From Hofstenia miamia (Eukaryota > Xenacoelomorpha > Acoela), in contig SCFE01000006.1 in assembly GCA_004352715.1 (NCBI GenBank), positions 222,172 to 286,171 on the forward strand: a stretch of 64,000 nt of DNA, given 5' to 3'. The notes under the pieces are model-generated. The model was not told the origin of the DNA and did no database searches. It saw only the letters and a program-made list of their open reading frames with translations. Within the stretch, counting starts at the first letter, position 1. Each line of letters opens with the position of its first letter. The position numbers and the translations under genes were made by a program. Below are positions 45,987 through 59,800 of this stretch, one piece after another.

Positions 45987-48900
45987 TATACATATATATA
46001 TATATATATAATTCGCAATTCGAAGATTATAGATTAGGACTTGAATGTTTACAGTAGATATGCAAGCATGTGTACTTTTTAAACGTGACGTGAGTTCATT
46101 AACTCATTTGCGACTTTAACCTCTGTGATAGTTGCATTGAAGAAGGATTCCAAAGGTTTACAAAATCAGTATTTACAGAAGGATATATAGTTGCAAAACT
46201 ATTTTCACACTGTGTAGAATACTAATTAGTTCTTGGAAGTACTATTATTTAAATATAATGACAAAAGCTGATCAACACAAAACTCTGCTAAAAAATCAGG
46301 TCTTAGATATTTGACATATAAGAATTGAGATATTAAATTTAATGCTAGCATGATTCATTTAAATATACACGTAGAACGACATTTATGATTTTGATCCTTA
46401 AATCAGTTTTAATTCAATGCAGATTATCAATGATATTCAAAATTTTGGTAAGTTACTTCCAATAATTTTTTTCAATTTACTTGCCTCAATCATTCCTCTG
46501 TATCATATTTTTTACTATTTTGTTCCTTCTGCCTGACAGTGCATAGGTTTAACTTATAATATGGGATGGAAGATCTCATCAATAAAGTAAATTTTTCTAT
46601 GCAGTGATCAATTTTATTATCACATATGGAAACATATAAATCTAATCTATGCAACTTTGCAATGCTAAAACTGGTTATTTTATTGTTTTATTTGTTATTA
46701 AAATAAAATATCTTTTTATTTTTCATGATGAACCAAAAATATATTAGTTTGGTATATCCTTGTATAAAAAATATAAGGCATAATTTACCAAAACACTATG
46801 AAATCTTACTAGTGTAGATAAGAAACTGCGTTAAGAAATAACGATGTAGTAAAATTATTACTGTTTTACTATTAGAAGTTTTAAATTTAGCACAATTCAT
46901 CAAATGACACATTTTGCTTCATTAAAAAAATGAATGTTAATATTTAACATTAATTTTCTTTTCTGACTATATATATAGCATTTACTTGAGAAGGGAAGGA
47001 AGCATTCATTAATGCATGAATTACGATGGCAAAACTTTTTCAGCTGTCCATAAACTTTCTCCATAAATTTTTCAAGTTCATATTTAAATCATTGCAAAGA
47101 GATTTTAATAAAATATAATCATGGCTTAGAGATTTAATCATAAAACCATCTTAACAAAGCTGTCTATAAGTTTGACAATTTTCAAACAACAATGACGCAA
47201 TAAGAATAGCTAAACATTAGAAATAGCCCTGTATTACAAAGTGGGAAAGACATACATCTTTAAATTATTTTGTCTTCTATGCAATAAATTTAAATAATAA
47301 ATAGAACTAATCTGAAAGAATATGATTAAACAAAACTTGCTTACCCTGCCAAATGTACACGCCTTCGCGAATTTCAAGTTTCTGACATTCATGAATATTT
47401 CTAAAATCATCAGTTTGAAAAAAAATCTACAAAAATTGTCAAAATATCTATGATTTTTAAGTGAAAACTCAAAGTGGTAAGTGATTCTAAGAAAACTAAA
47501 ATTCTTGAAAACTATTAACAATCATGATTAAAAATATTATCGATTAATTTTGTAGAATCATCGTATAATAAAATTGAGCATATATAATATACTTGGATTT
47601 TTTCAAAAATCGTACATTTTTGTTATATGAATGAGTTGCTTTTCCACAACCAACTTACTAGGCCTCGTAGCATATAATAATTTAAATAAATTACTTTTGA
47701 AAATCTAACTGTTAGTGCTATTATAATCTTTAAATAGAAAAACCCTATTTATAATTTACCTTAATCAATCTGAAATTCTATATTCTACAAAGCAAAATTA
47801 TTGATGTAAACTAGTACAAAAGCTACAAACTACAAATACATGTATTTACAAAATAATAATAATGAAATATATATATAATATAAATTTATGTGTGCGTGTG
47901 CGTGGCTTTCTTGTGCTATACAAATTTTTTGAATGAGTGTAGTACGTTATTGTCGTTAAGAATGCATTGTCTAATAAAGAGGATCTGCGCAATTTTTTTC
48001 TGTGTGTGGTGAAAGTTATTATAATATTTATCTAAGCATATGAATTTTTGAGAACATTCATTTAACTTAATATATTGTTTTAAAAACGAAATCGCGGGTT
48101 GACCAAATTTGAATTTAAATAATACTGATAAGATATGCATTTGAATTTGGTAGTAAGGAGATAATACTTTGCATTTTAGTCGATATTTGGATACATTGTT
48201 ATGTTTTTGAGCGAAATTGAGTGTTTTAAGAGACCAATTGAAGATTTTAGACAAAAGAATGCGATATTTTGAGTATATATTTGTAAAGAGAAATGAGCAA
48301 TATTGAAAGTGTGATGAGCAGAGAGCATTTATCAATTGTTTGTGATATGTATTTGAAATATTTCAAATATGATAAAGATAGCTAACCCCAGATGATATTT
48401 TTAAAATGTTGGACATTAGGAATTGTTCGAAATTTAAATCATTGTCGATTTCAACAGCTAAATAGCTGATGGATTCACTTTGTTTTATTGGTACATGATT
48501 TATATTAAGTTCAATGATTTTGTGAGACTTTTGAATGTCTTAGGAGAGAATATTATAAATTGTGTTTTTTCAACATTTACTTTCAGTTCATTATTTGTGA
48601 AATATGCTAGATTTTCAATATCATTTTGTAGGACTTTAGTTACTTTAAAAGCATTTATATAAATACTTATAAGACAATTATCTTCTTTCATTTTTCGTAA
48701 TTAGTCCAATTAGTGGTAGTCGGTTCTGTTTTTGCAAGATCAAATAGTTTTCTTTTAATGCTTACTTGTTCAAATATTTCACGATAATAATAATAATAAT
48801 AATAATATTGCGCATTATATGTATACAATATCTACAAACTAACACATGACAAAAGAAAATAAACATGAACAAATTACTACAAATTAATATGTACAATATA

Positions 48901-51017
48901 TAATAATATAGTCAATGTTTGAGTGGATGTTTGTGTGGGTGCTCAATGTTGGATGTATGTTTCGAATGCATGAAGTGTATTACCGTCCCCTAATGTATAC
49001 TGTTTTATTAGAAGATATTGTTTCAATTTTTTTCTAAACTTTTTATAGTTTTTTTCTATTCGCGTTTCATAATCTAAATTATTCCACAATTTAATTGATA
49101 TGTGATGGAAACCATTATAATTTTTATCTAAACTAAAAAATTTTTGCGATCGCTCATTTAATTTAATATAGTCATTAAGGAAAAGGAGAGATGTTTGTAG
49201 AGATTTGAATTTAAATAAGATAGATAGCATATGCATATGAATTTGATAGAACGGAGATAATATTTTNAAGCATATGGACAAAAGAGTAGAAGTAAGTGAT
49301 AAGTGTAGGCTATGTAAGAAAGAGGTGGAGACAGTAGATCATCTGATTGCAGGGTGTGAGAAGTTGGCACAGAATGAGTATATGTTCAGGCATGACAAGG
49401 TGGGAAGAATGGTACACTGGAGTTTGGGCAGGCAGCATGGGTTAGAAGCAGGATGCAAGTGATATGAGCACAAGCCACAGGGCGTAATAGAAAATGAGAA
49501 GGTTAAGATAATGTGGGACTTCAACATACAGACAAGCAAGGTGATAGAAGCACGGAGGCTAGACATAGTAGTGGTAGAGAAAGAGAAAAGCTTGGGAACA
49601 GTGATAGACATAGCAGTACCAAAGGACAGGAATGTGGAAAGCAAGGAGAAAGAGAAGATAGACAAGTACAGGGAGTTGGCAGAGGAAATAGAAAGGCTGT
49701 GGAAGTTAAGGGAGGTTGAAGTAGTCCCGGTAGTAGTAGGCGCACTAGGAGCAGTGAGTAAGAAGCATACGAGATACTTCGAGAAGTTGGGTGTATCAAA
49801 GTGGGGAGGAGCAGTAGCACAGAAGGCAGCATTGATAGAAACAGCTAGAGTCCTGGGGAAATCTTTCAGACTCCCTGGGAACTGGTGAGTTCCTCGAGCT
49901 GAGAGGGATACCAGCATGAAGATGTGAGGATAAATGAAATAATAATACTATTTATTTTGCACCTACAATTCTTGGATTGAATTTTAAAATTTACAAGTTT
50001 AGCTAAATTAATTCAAATGGACATTACATCATCTGCAATCTTCAAAGAGGAGGATGAGGATAACTACGTATTAAAGATACAGATAATCCTTTTTCTTCTC
50101 TTCTTATTCAATTTTATTGTGTATAATATTTTTCATATCTTTTTATGATTTCAGAGAATATGAAGCTGTCCTTTAATCTATGACTTTTGTAAACTAAATC
50201 CCATTCACGTTTATTTCTTAGCGCATATTTTGTGAATGACGATTGTTCTGGGAACAACTTATTCAATGGGTGTGTTGGTTTTTGCATTTGTTGCTATAAT
50301 CTATTACATAACATTTGCCGTCGATCATATAATGAAACACAATTTGCAGCTATCATTGCTTCAGCATATTCATTATCTCTAAACACTATTTTTAGAGCTC
50401 TTTTTTGAACTGTTTCTAATTGTTTTCTTTGTTTTTGTGTAATGCTGTTGTGTCATAATGGGGCAGCATATTCAATTGATGACCTTATAATGGCTATATA
50501 TATGGTGATTATATCTTTATTTAGAACATTGCTTCTCTCTTATTGACGAAGATAGAATAGTTTTTTGCAGCCTTTTTCGTTATGTAATCTATATGGCTGT
50601 CTCATTTTAGGTTGTCTTGTATTCTTATGCCTAACAGTTTTGCACATTTAGTTCGCTTGACTGGGCCTCTAGTAATAATATTTCTGGAGGATATTCAAAA
50701 CTATGAAAAAAGAAATTGTTAATTCTTTAGTTTTTAAAGTTGATTTCTGCAAAGCTTTCGTTACACAAGTTATACATGGTTGCACAACATTATCCATTAG
50801 TAATTTAGTAATGATATATATATATANNNNNNNNNNNNNNNNNNNNNNNNNNNNNNNNNNNNNNNNNNNNNNNNNNNNNNNNNNNNNNNNNNNNNNNNNN
50901 NNNNNNNNNNNNNNNNNNNNNNNNNNNNNNNNNNNNNNNNNNNNNNNNNNNNNNNNNNNNNNNNNNNNNNNNNNNNNNNNNNNNNNNNNNNNNNNNNNNN
51001 NNNNNNNNNNNNNNNNN

Positions 51018-51054
<37 letters not shown>

Positions 51055-53639
51055 TATCCATGATCCAATTTTTTGCCTTGTGGAACCCCTGCATGCACCC
51101 TTTTCCAATCTGAGACTGTACTGTCAGTAGACGCACTCTTTGTCTGCGATTATATAAAAAAGATGATAGCCACTGAACAATCGATGGAGTAACTCCGATT
51201 TAAATATTGGATGAATAAGAAAGTCAAACGCTTTCTTAAAGTAAAAAAAGAATGTAGGTAAGAGTTCTTTGTTTCGATCAGAGACAGCCAATGGTGTACA
51301 ACTTCAATTAAAACAAGAACTGTATAACGATCAGGTGTTCCTCCAAATTGTTTGGCATCTAAAAATGCTAAAATTGTAGGCTTTAGTTCTTTGTCATAAT
51401 AATTTGTTCAATTAATTTAGATACTGAGTGAGTTAAAGATATTGGGCGTATATCAGTCAATGGTGTAATAACAGGTTTAACCTTTTCAAGGGAAGTAACA
51501 TCTGCCGTAACAAAAGGTTCTTCTAAAGAATTACACAAAGAAGATTCTATCAAAATACAAATTGGCTTTGCTAGTTCATAACTAAAACTTAACAGAAACC
51601 AATTGGGCAATAAATTAGAATTATGATGTGGACCAGAAGCTTTTCGAACAGTTAATTTCCTTAACATATGAAAAATCATCATTTCATCACATATTATTTC
51701 ACAATTGTGATCACTTCTTATTGGTGGAGAAATTTTTTTGGAAATGACAAACAGATTCTGTTAGCTTTAAATTTATTCCATTAGCAATGTCACGGACGAC
51801 ATTTGACTAAAAGAGCCTCTAGTAGTCAGTTGCCTTGATCGAACAGATATACAACTCATTTTCTTAATACATGACCACCACTGTGAGGGGTTACCTTGTT
51901 GGAGTTCCTTAACATGATTCTCGTAGTATCTTTCTCTTTAAGCCTTCAAAACTAAATTGCCAGAGTGTAATGTGTATTTTTTTTCTTTATGGGTTTCTTA
52001 ATTATTGGACTTTTCCATGGCTTGTTATTAGAGAAAACTTTGATTTTTTTCAGTAGGAAACAAATTTCAATTTGATGTGAAATATAAGAAGAAAACGCAT
52101 CCCATTGACTAACAAAGTTCGAGTACTTCCTAAAGAATTCCATCCAGTTTACTGATAAAAATTTCCCAAATTGTAATTTGTTGTATCACAAATACCTCGA
52201 CGCAATATGTAAGAATTTGATTGTGGTTTATGTTCTGTTGACACCATTATTATTGATTGGTGGCGACATCCTCCTATGCTTGGTAGGGGACAAACTTCCT
52301 TAAAGATCTCTTGATTCAATGTAAATATTTTGTCTAATATTTTGCCAAGGTGGGTTGGGAATTTAACCATTTGGTGTAGGTGAAATTCTGTGATCAAAAA
52401 GTTAGTAATTAGAGCATTAAAATCTCCAGCTATAATTATCATATGATTTGGATAGTCAATTTCAAATGACCTAGTTGCTATACATATCTTGAAAAATAAT
52501 TTTTAAGCATTATTTTCCTGGAAAACTAAAGTCCAAAAGCTATTATGTCATTATAATAAAGTGCTTTGTAAAAACTTAAAAGGGTGATATTTCACTGTTC
52601 ATTCCGATAATTGAATTGAGCATAAAACATAATGCAGTAATTATAAATTAAACTATTAGCTTCAGTAAGCTAAATGTATCTTAATTGAATTTTGAGCTCA
52701 ATTATTGGCGTTTAAGCAACGCAAACGTTTTATTGAACATTTTATCTAAAATACCAAATTTATTAAGCTGGCATTTCTTACTTAATGTTCGGGTAATCGA
52801 GAGGTTACAAAAACATTAATTCCGCACATCTTATAAATAAGCAAAAAAGTTCATAAATTGATAAATAATCAATTACATTTATTTCAGTCAGATATAGATC
52901 AGAAAATTTATATCTTAATGCTTAATGCAGCAATTTTTTAAACTATTTAGAAATGGCTTTTGAAGAAACGTTGTCGAAAAACCTGTCAATTTAATTTTAG
53001 AAGAAATTGTATATTTGTTATATTTGAAGTAAAATATCGAATAAATCATTAATATTTTTTATATTTAAGATACTTTAATTGCATTCAGATAGGGTAAATA
53101 AACGATTTTCTAATTGGCAAGAAAATTGTACAATGTGGATAAAATAACTGCATTCTTACATGACCTACAAAATAGTAGACCATGATTTTTATCAAAATTT
53201 CTTCACAAAAATATAAGGTTAATAAAAACTAAGATGCATACTTTTTAGTATTTTTTTCGCAGACATACAATTTTCTTTTGTTTTCATCAGTGACAAAGCC
53301 TCGAAGGTAAATTTCTGGTAGGATAGTATCATTTGAGAATTGTCCTAAATAATTATGAAAACAATTTATGTAAAACGTCCCCTACTTCTTGCGATTCCAG
53401 GATAATCTGTTGTGCATCCGTATAATTTCATACGCACATAGGCCACGTCATCACTGTTCCATGAAGTTTGCACGAAGACCAGTTTGAGCCAAATTGCAGA
53501 TATCGGATTCATTAGGTTGACAAAGTCATATTCTGGGTCATTAGGGTAAGGGTAGCTGTCATTTACAACAAACTAAAAATATTTAAATTTATTCATTATA
53601 CATCTAACAACGCATAGTTAAATATGGATGCATTTATAT

Positions 53640-53671
<32 letters not shown>

Positions 53672-56600
53672 GTATATATAAATATATATATAAATGTTTA
53701 TGTATATATATATATATATATGTGTATAGTGCATATTATATATAATATTCCACATAATATAAACTATATGTATTATATATTACATATAAAATAACAATTG
53801 ATTTATCTATTAATAATAATTATGTTTAAGTCTTCATCATTGAAATTATTACAAAGTGTATTTCGTCATCTTCCATGTAATCATTCCAATAAATCCCTGC
53901 TGGATCTTTACTGTATTGAATACGGAATATCTCAATTGATGTGGTTGTCTTCAAAGCAATTTGGGTCACCCGCATATACTTATCAAGGCATGTGACTGAT
54001 ATTGATTTGGAGTCCAAATACTGTCCTTTCCAATTACTGGACTTGAACCCTAAAGAAACGGTGTCAGCTTATAACTACAATAGAAAGTTCTACCTTGAAC
54101 TTCAGACCTAATATCAATAAAGCCATCAGCACTTTTAGGTGGAAATCCGTTTTGATAGGCATCAGCAATGTAGCTGCAGTTGGTAATTGGAAGGGTGCAG
54201 CTGGACACTAAATTGAATGTTTCCAAGATTTTAATTTAAAGTGGCCGTTTGATTAGAAATGTATCAACCTTTAGGCTATATACGCATTTTATATAATATG
54301 GCTTAATTAATGACTCAAAATGCACATTAAGTTTGCACATTGTAAAATGTTCATTTCTGAACTCACTTTGTTAAACTTCAATAAAACTTCGTCACATGTG
54401 TTATTTACTTTATGAAATTATTTGTTATTTTCATGAAGTTCTGCAGAAATTAGAAAAGATAAGAATACTTACTCATAACGGTAAAATAAAAGCGGAGGTC
54501 TTCAATTTTTGGATTGTATACTTTAGTGCTGTCATCTGTATCGCTTGTTTGGGTTTGTCTTAAATATGTGACTTCTATCGGTATTGCTACATGGTAAACT
54601 CTTGGATCACGCAAATATTCATGAGATTCATAGACGTTCAACATTATGTTGTAGCTGAGTCTTTCAGAAATCAATAATTCATTAAACTAGAAAATAATTC
54701 TACACATATTTGAATGAAATATTATTATATTAGAGAAAAATAATTTGAACTTTAAATTGCGATACCTCAAAGCACGTGTTATGATCATTTAGTGCATAGT
54801 CCGATTCCGTAGCTACTATTCTATTAAAAACTTCATCGTCCATGTATTTGTAGTTCACGTATTTTGGAATAAACAGGCAGAGTTTTATTGTAAGAGCTTT
54901 GGCTTTTGAGGAACATGCATGTTGCACATAACCAGTAATTGAGACATTTCCGCCCGGAAGAAGGAGACTAAAATATTTTTTGTTGAGGATGAGTTGAACT
55001 CTTGAGCGAAGATTACAAAAACGCGATTTGAAAGGGATGATCGTAATTAAAATATAATTTTTAGTTACACACTCATTCATGTATACACAGGCTAGTGATA
55101 TCTTGTGTAGTACTCGTACTCGAAATTTATCGGAAAAAGTCACTTGTATCTTATTATTACTTGTGTACTATTGGCAGGTGAATTATTTGTGTCTCATGTT
55201 TTTGANAAATTTCAATTTGATGTGAAATATAAGAAGAAAACGCATCCCATTGACTAACAAAGTTCGAGTACTTCCTAAAGAATTCCATCCAGTTTACTGA
55301 TAAAAATTTCCCAAATTGTAATTTGTTGTATCACAAATACCTCGACGCAATATGTAAGAATTTGATTGTGGTTTATGTTCTGTTGACACCATTATTATTG
55401 ATTGGTGGCGACATCCTCCTATGCTTGGTAGGGGACAAACTTCCTTAAAGATCTCTTGATTCAATGTAAATATTTTGTCTAATATTTTGCCAAGGTGGGT
55501 TGGGAATTTAACCATTTGGTGTAGGTGAAATTCTGTGATCAAAAAGTTAGTAATTAGAGCATTAAAATCTCCAGCTATAATTATCATATGATTTGGATAG
55601 TCAATTTCAAATGACCTAGTTGCTATACATATCTTGAAAAATAATTTTTAAGCATTATTTTCCTGGAAAACTAAAGTCCAAAAGCTATTATGTCATTATA
55701 ATAAAGTGCTTTGTAAAAACTTAAAAGGGTGATATTTCACTGTTCATTCCGATAATTGAATTGAGCATAAAACATAATGCAGTAATTATAAATTAAACTA
55801 TTAGCTTCAGTAAGCTAAATGTATCTTAATTGAATTTTGAGCTCAATTATTGGCGTTTAAGCAACGCAAACGTTTTATTGAACATTTTATCTAAAATACC
55901 AAATTTATTAAGCTGGCATTTCTTACTTAATGTTCGGGTAATCTAGAGGTTACAAAAACATTAATTCCGCACATCTTATAAATAAGCAAAAAAGTTCATA
56001 AATTGATAAATAATCAATTACATTTATTTCAGTCAGATATAGATCAGAAAATTTATATCTTAATGCTTAATGCAGCAATTTTTTAAACTATTTAGCAATG
56101 GCTTTTGAAGAAACGTTGTCGAAAAACCTGTCAATTTAATTTTAGAAGAAATTGTATATTTGTTATATTTGAAGTAAAATATCGAATAAATCATTAATAT
56201 TTTTTATATTTAAGATACTTTAATTGCATTCAGATAGGGTAAATAAACGATTTTCTAATTGGCAAGAAAATTGTACAATGTGGATAAAATAACTGCATTC
56301 TTACATGACCTACAAAATAGTAGACCATGATTTTTATCAAAATTTCTTCACAAAAATATAAGGTTAATAAAAACTAAGATGCATACTTTTTAGTATTTTT
56401 TTCGCAGACATACAATTTTCTTTTGTTTTCATCAGTGACAAAGCCTCGAAGGTAAATTTCTGGTAGGATAGTATCATTTGAGAATTGTCCTAAATAATTA
56501 TGAAAACAATTTATGTAAAACGTCCCCTACTTCTTGCGATTCCAGGATAATCTGTTGTGCATCCGTATAATTTCATACGCACATAGGCCACGTCATCACT

Positions 56601-56776
56601 GTTCCATGAAGTTTGCACGAAGACCAGTTTGAGCCAAATTGCAGATATCGGATTCATTAGGTTGACAAAGTCATATTCTGGGTCATTAGGGTAAGGGTAG
56701 CTGTCATTTACAACAAACTAAAAATATTTAAATTTATTCATTATACATCTAACAACGCATAGTTAAATATGGATGC

Positions 56777-56836
<60 letters not shown>

Positions 56837-59800
56837 AATGCATATTATATATAATATTCCACATAATATAAACTATGTGTATTATATATTACATATAAAA
56901 TAACAATTGATTTATCTATTAATAATAATTATGTTTAAGTCTCCATCATTGAAATTATTACAAAGTGTATTTCATCATCTTCCATGTAATCATTCCAATA
57001 AATCCCTGCTGGATCTTTACTGTATTGAATACGGAATATCTCAATTGATGTGGTTGTCTTCAAAGCAATTTGGGTCACCCGCATATACTTATCAAGGCAT
57101 GTGACTGATATTGATTTGGAGTCCAAATACTGTCCTTTCCAATTACTGGACTTGAACCCTAAAGAAACGGTGTCAGCTTATAACTACAATAGAAAGTTCT
57201 ACCTTGAACTTCAGACCTAATATCAATAAAGCCATCAGCACTTTTAGGTGGAAATCCGTTTTGATAGGCATCAGCAATGTAGCTGCAGTTGGTAATTGGA
57301 AGGGTGCAGCTGGACACTAAATTGAATGTTTCCAAGATTTTAATTTAAAGTGGCCGTTTGATTAGAAATGTATCAACCTTTAGGCTATATACGCATTTTA
57401 TATAATATGGCTTAATTAATGACTCAAAATGCACATTAAGTTTGCACATTGTAAAATGTTCATTTCTGAACTCACTTTGTTAAACTTCAATAAAACTTCG
57501 TCACATGTGTTATTTACTTTATGAAATTATTTGTTATTTTCATGAAGTTCTGCAGAAATTAGAAAAGATAAGAATACTTACTCATAACGGTAAAATAAAA
57601 GCGGAGGTCTTCAATTTTTGGATTGTATACTTTAGTGCTGTCATCTGTATCGCTTGTTTGGGTTTGTCTTAAATATGTGACTTCTATCGGTATTGCTACA
57701 TGGTAAACTCTTGGATCACGCAAATATTCATGAGATTCATAGACGTTCAACATTATGTTGTAGCTGAGTCTTTCAGAAATCAATAATTCATTAAACTAGA
57801 AAATAATTCTACACATATTTGAATGAAATATTATTATATTAGAGAAAAATAATTTGAACTTTAAATTGCGATACCTCAAAGCACGTGTTATGATCATTTA
57901 GTGCATAGTCCGATTCCGTAGCTACTATTCTATTAAAAACTTCATCGTCCATGTATTTGTAGTTCACGTATTTTGGAATAAACAGGCAGAGTTTTATTGT
58001 AAGAGCTTTGGCTTTTGAGGAACATGCATGTTGCACATAACCAGTAATTGAGACATTTCCGCCCGGAAGAAGGAGACTAAAATATTTTTTGTTGAGGATG
58101 AGTTGAACTCTTGAGCGAAGATTACAAAAACGCGATTTGAAAGGGATGATCGTAATTAAAATATAATTTTTAGTTACACACTCATTCATGTATACACAGG
58201 CTAGTGATATCTTGTGTAGTACTCGTACTCGAAATTTATCGGAAAAAGTCACTTGTATCTTATTATTACTTGTGTACTATTGGCAGGTGAATTATTTGTG
58301 TCTCATGTTTTTGATTAATGTAAATTAGGCATTAAATAGCATGGTACTCGGACACTTTTCAAGTAGTACTTGGTACTTGTTCTTGCAACACTGACACATA
58401 CAAGTCTCAAAAATACTATTACGAACAACCACTTTATGCAATAAACTATAAAATTTAATGGATAAATTTATCCAAACACACAATAGTAAAGCTGCAGTTT
58501 ATATTGCAGTAGATTAAAAGAACTCAAGATGAAGAAAACTGTACATTTAACATTGATTTCTGAGCGAAAATTCTTTATCATACAAAAATTTAATGTCTAT
58601 ATCACCATGAAAAAATAGTAGGCGTTAAATTCAATCCTTAATGATGCTTGTATTAAAATTGAATTTTCATGGATTTCCGTTTTAGAGTTCAATAGAGTAA
58701 TAAATTATTATTATAGAGTCTCATCTAGTCTGGCCTAAATATTCAGGGAGGGTTTACTTTAGTTCATCATTTAGTTCATCAAGTCATTGCAGAATGCAGA
58801 CTCCTCATACAATTTGTCAATTAACACTAGAAGGACTGTAATTAAGCCTTTATTAGGGTTCGGAGTTATACTGAAAAAAACGAAATCATGGTTTTCATTT
58901 GAAACCGAAACCGAATCAACAAAAAATGAAAACCGAGAAAAAAATAAGAACCGAGTTTTCGGTTTTCAACAGAAACATTCACCTATAATGTTATTTCCAA
59001 GAAATGATGCTCTCCTATTTGAGCAAAAATAAAAAGACTTGTCATATTGAAGTGTAATTTTATTTTACTTGATTAACAACTGAATTTAGTGTAATTAAAA
59101 TATGCATTAGAAAGATGCTTTTCTCTTGAATAACGTTCTACTAATACCGATAGAAGCTAGTTAAAAAATCAAAACGGAAACCGAAACCGAACTCATTTTT
59201 TGGAAATAGCCGAGCATTAGTTTTTAAAATAATTTGAAAGAAAGAATCACCAATTCCAATGATTCAACAAAAAATAGTGAAGTGTTAAGATGATAATTTC
59301 AATATTAACAGAATTGGAGGCTCAAATCTCTATGCTAATGCATCATGAACAAAACAAATTTTCAATTTAGTAAATTTCACTTTTGTGAATGTTCCTTCTT
59401 ATCGTATAAAAACATTTTGTTAAGCAAGTTATGCACTATAAACGAGAATTAATTAAAAATGAAATTTTTTTGATTCAGTTCAACTCCAATCATAAATGTT
59501 TCAAACATGTATTCATGAACAAATTTAATCTCAAATTTTGAAAACCTTATTGAAACTCCATTCATAGTTTCATCAACATGGAAGAAAAATAGCTATAGTA
59601 TTGCTAATTTTTTCATTTGTACCAAAATCAATAACTTAATTATAATGAATATTTAGAAACACCTTATCTTTACCAGCCTGGTGTTCGTTTTAAAGGACAA
59701 AGCGTTTTTCCACAATTTCAAAGAAATTCTCCAAGCCTATTCGCAAATTTGAAAATCTTGGGCCATGGGTAGGTCTATTGGAGAATATATTTCAATGCAA

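Larger units (their letters stand above)
52062..55205. repeat. Duplicated block, copy 1 (3144 bp)
   Basis: Nearly identical to 55207-58314. The offset is 3145 bp on the left of a TA microsatellite and 3109 bp on its right, so the copies differ by 36 bp in that tract plus a few substitutions (for example G/T at 52799/55944). It contains part of the LINE endonuclease region and six exons of the minus-strand gene. It is cut exactly at the N at 55206. Confidence 0.95.
55207..58314. repeat. Duplicated block, copy 2 (3108 bp)
   Basis: See copy 1. This copy continues into unique sequence on its right (58315 on: TTAATGTAAATTAGG), while copy 1 continues into unique LINE sequence on its left. That is the expected geometry if two overlapping contigs were placed end to end. 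Confidence 0.95.

Noticed and set aside
50669-51136. ORFs running through the N gap
   Set aside because: They exist only because N codons are not stops; the ends are LINE sequence and TA repeats.
58854-59219. ACCGAAACCGA repeats considered as a CRISPR-like or telomeric array
   Set aside because: Irregular spacing and inverted orientation fit a MITE; the host is a eukaryote.
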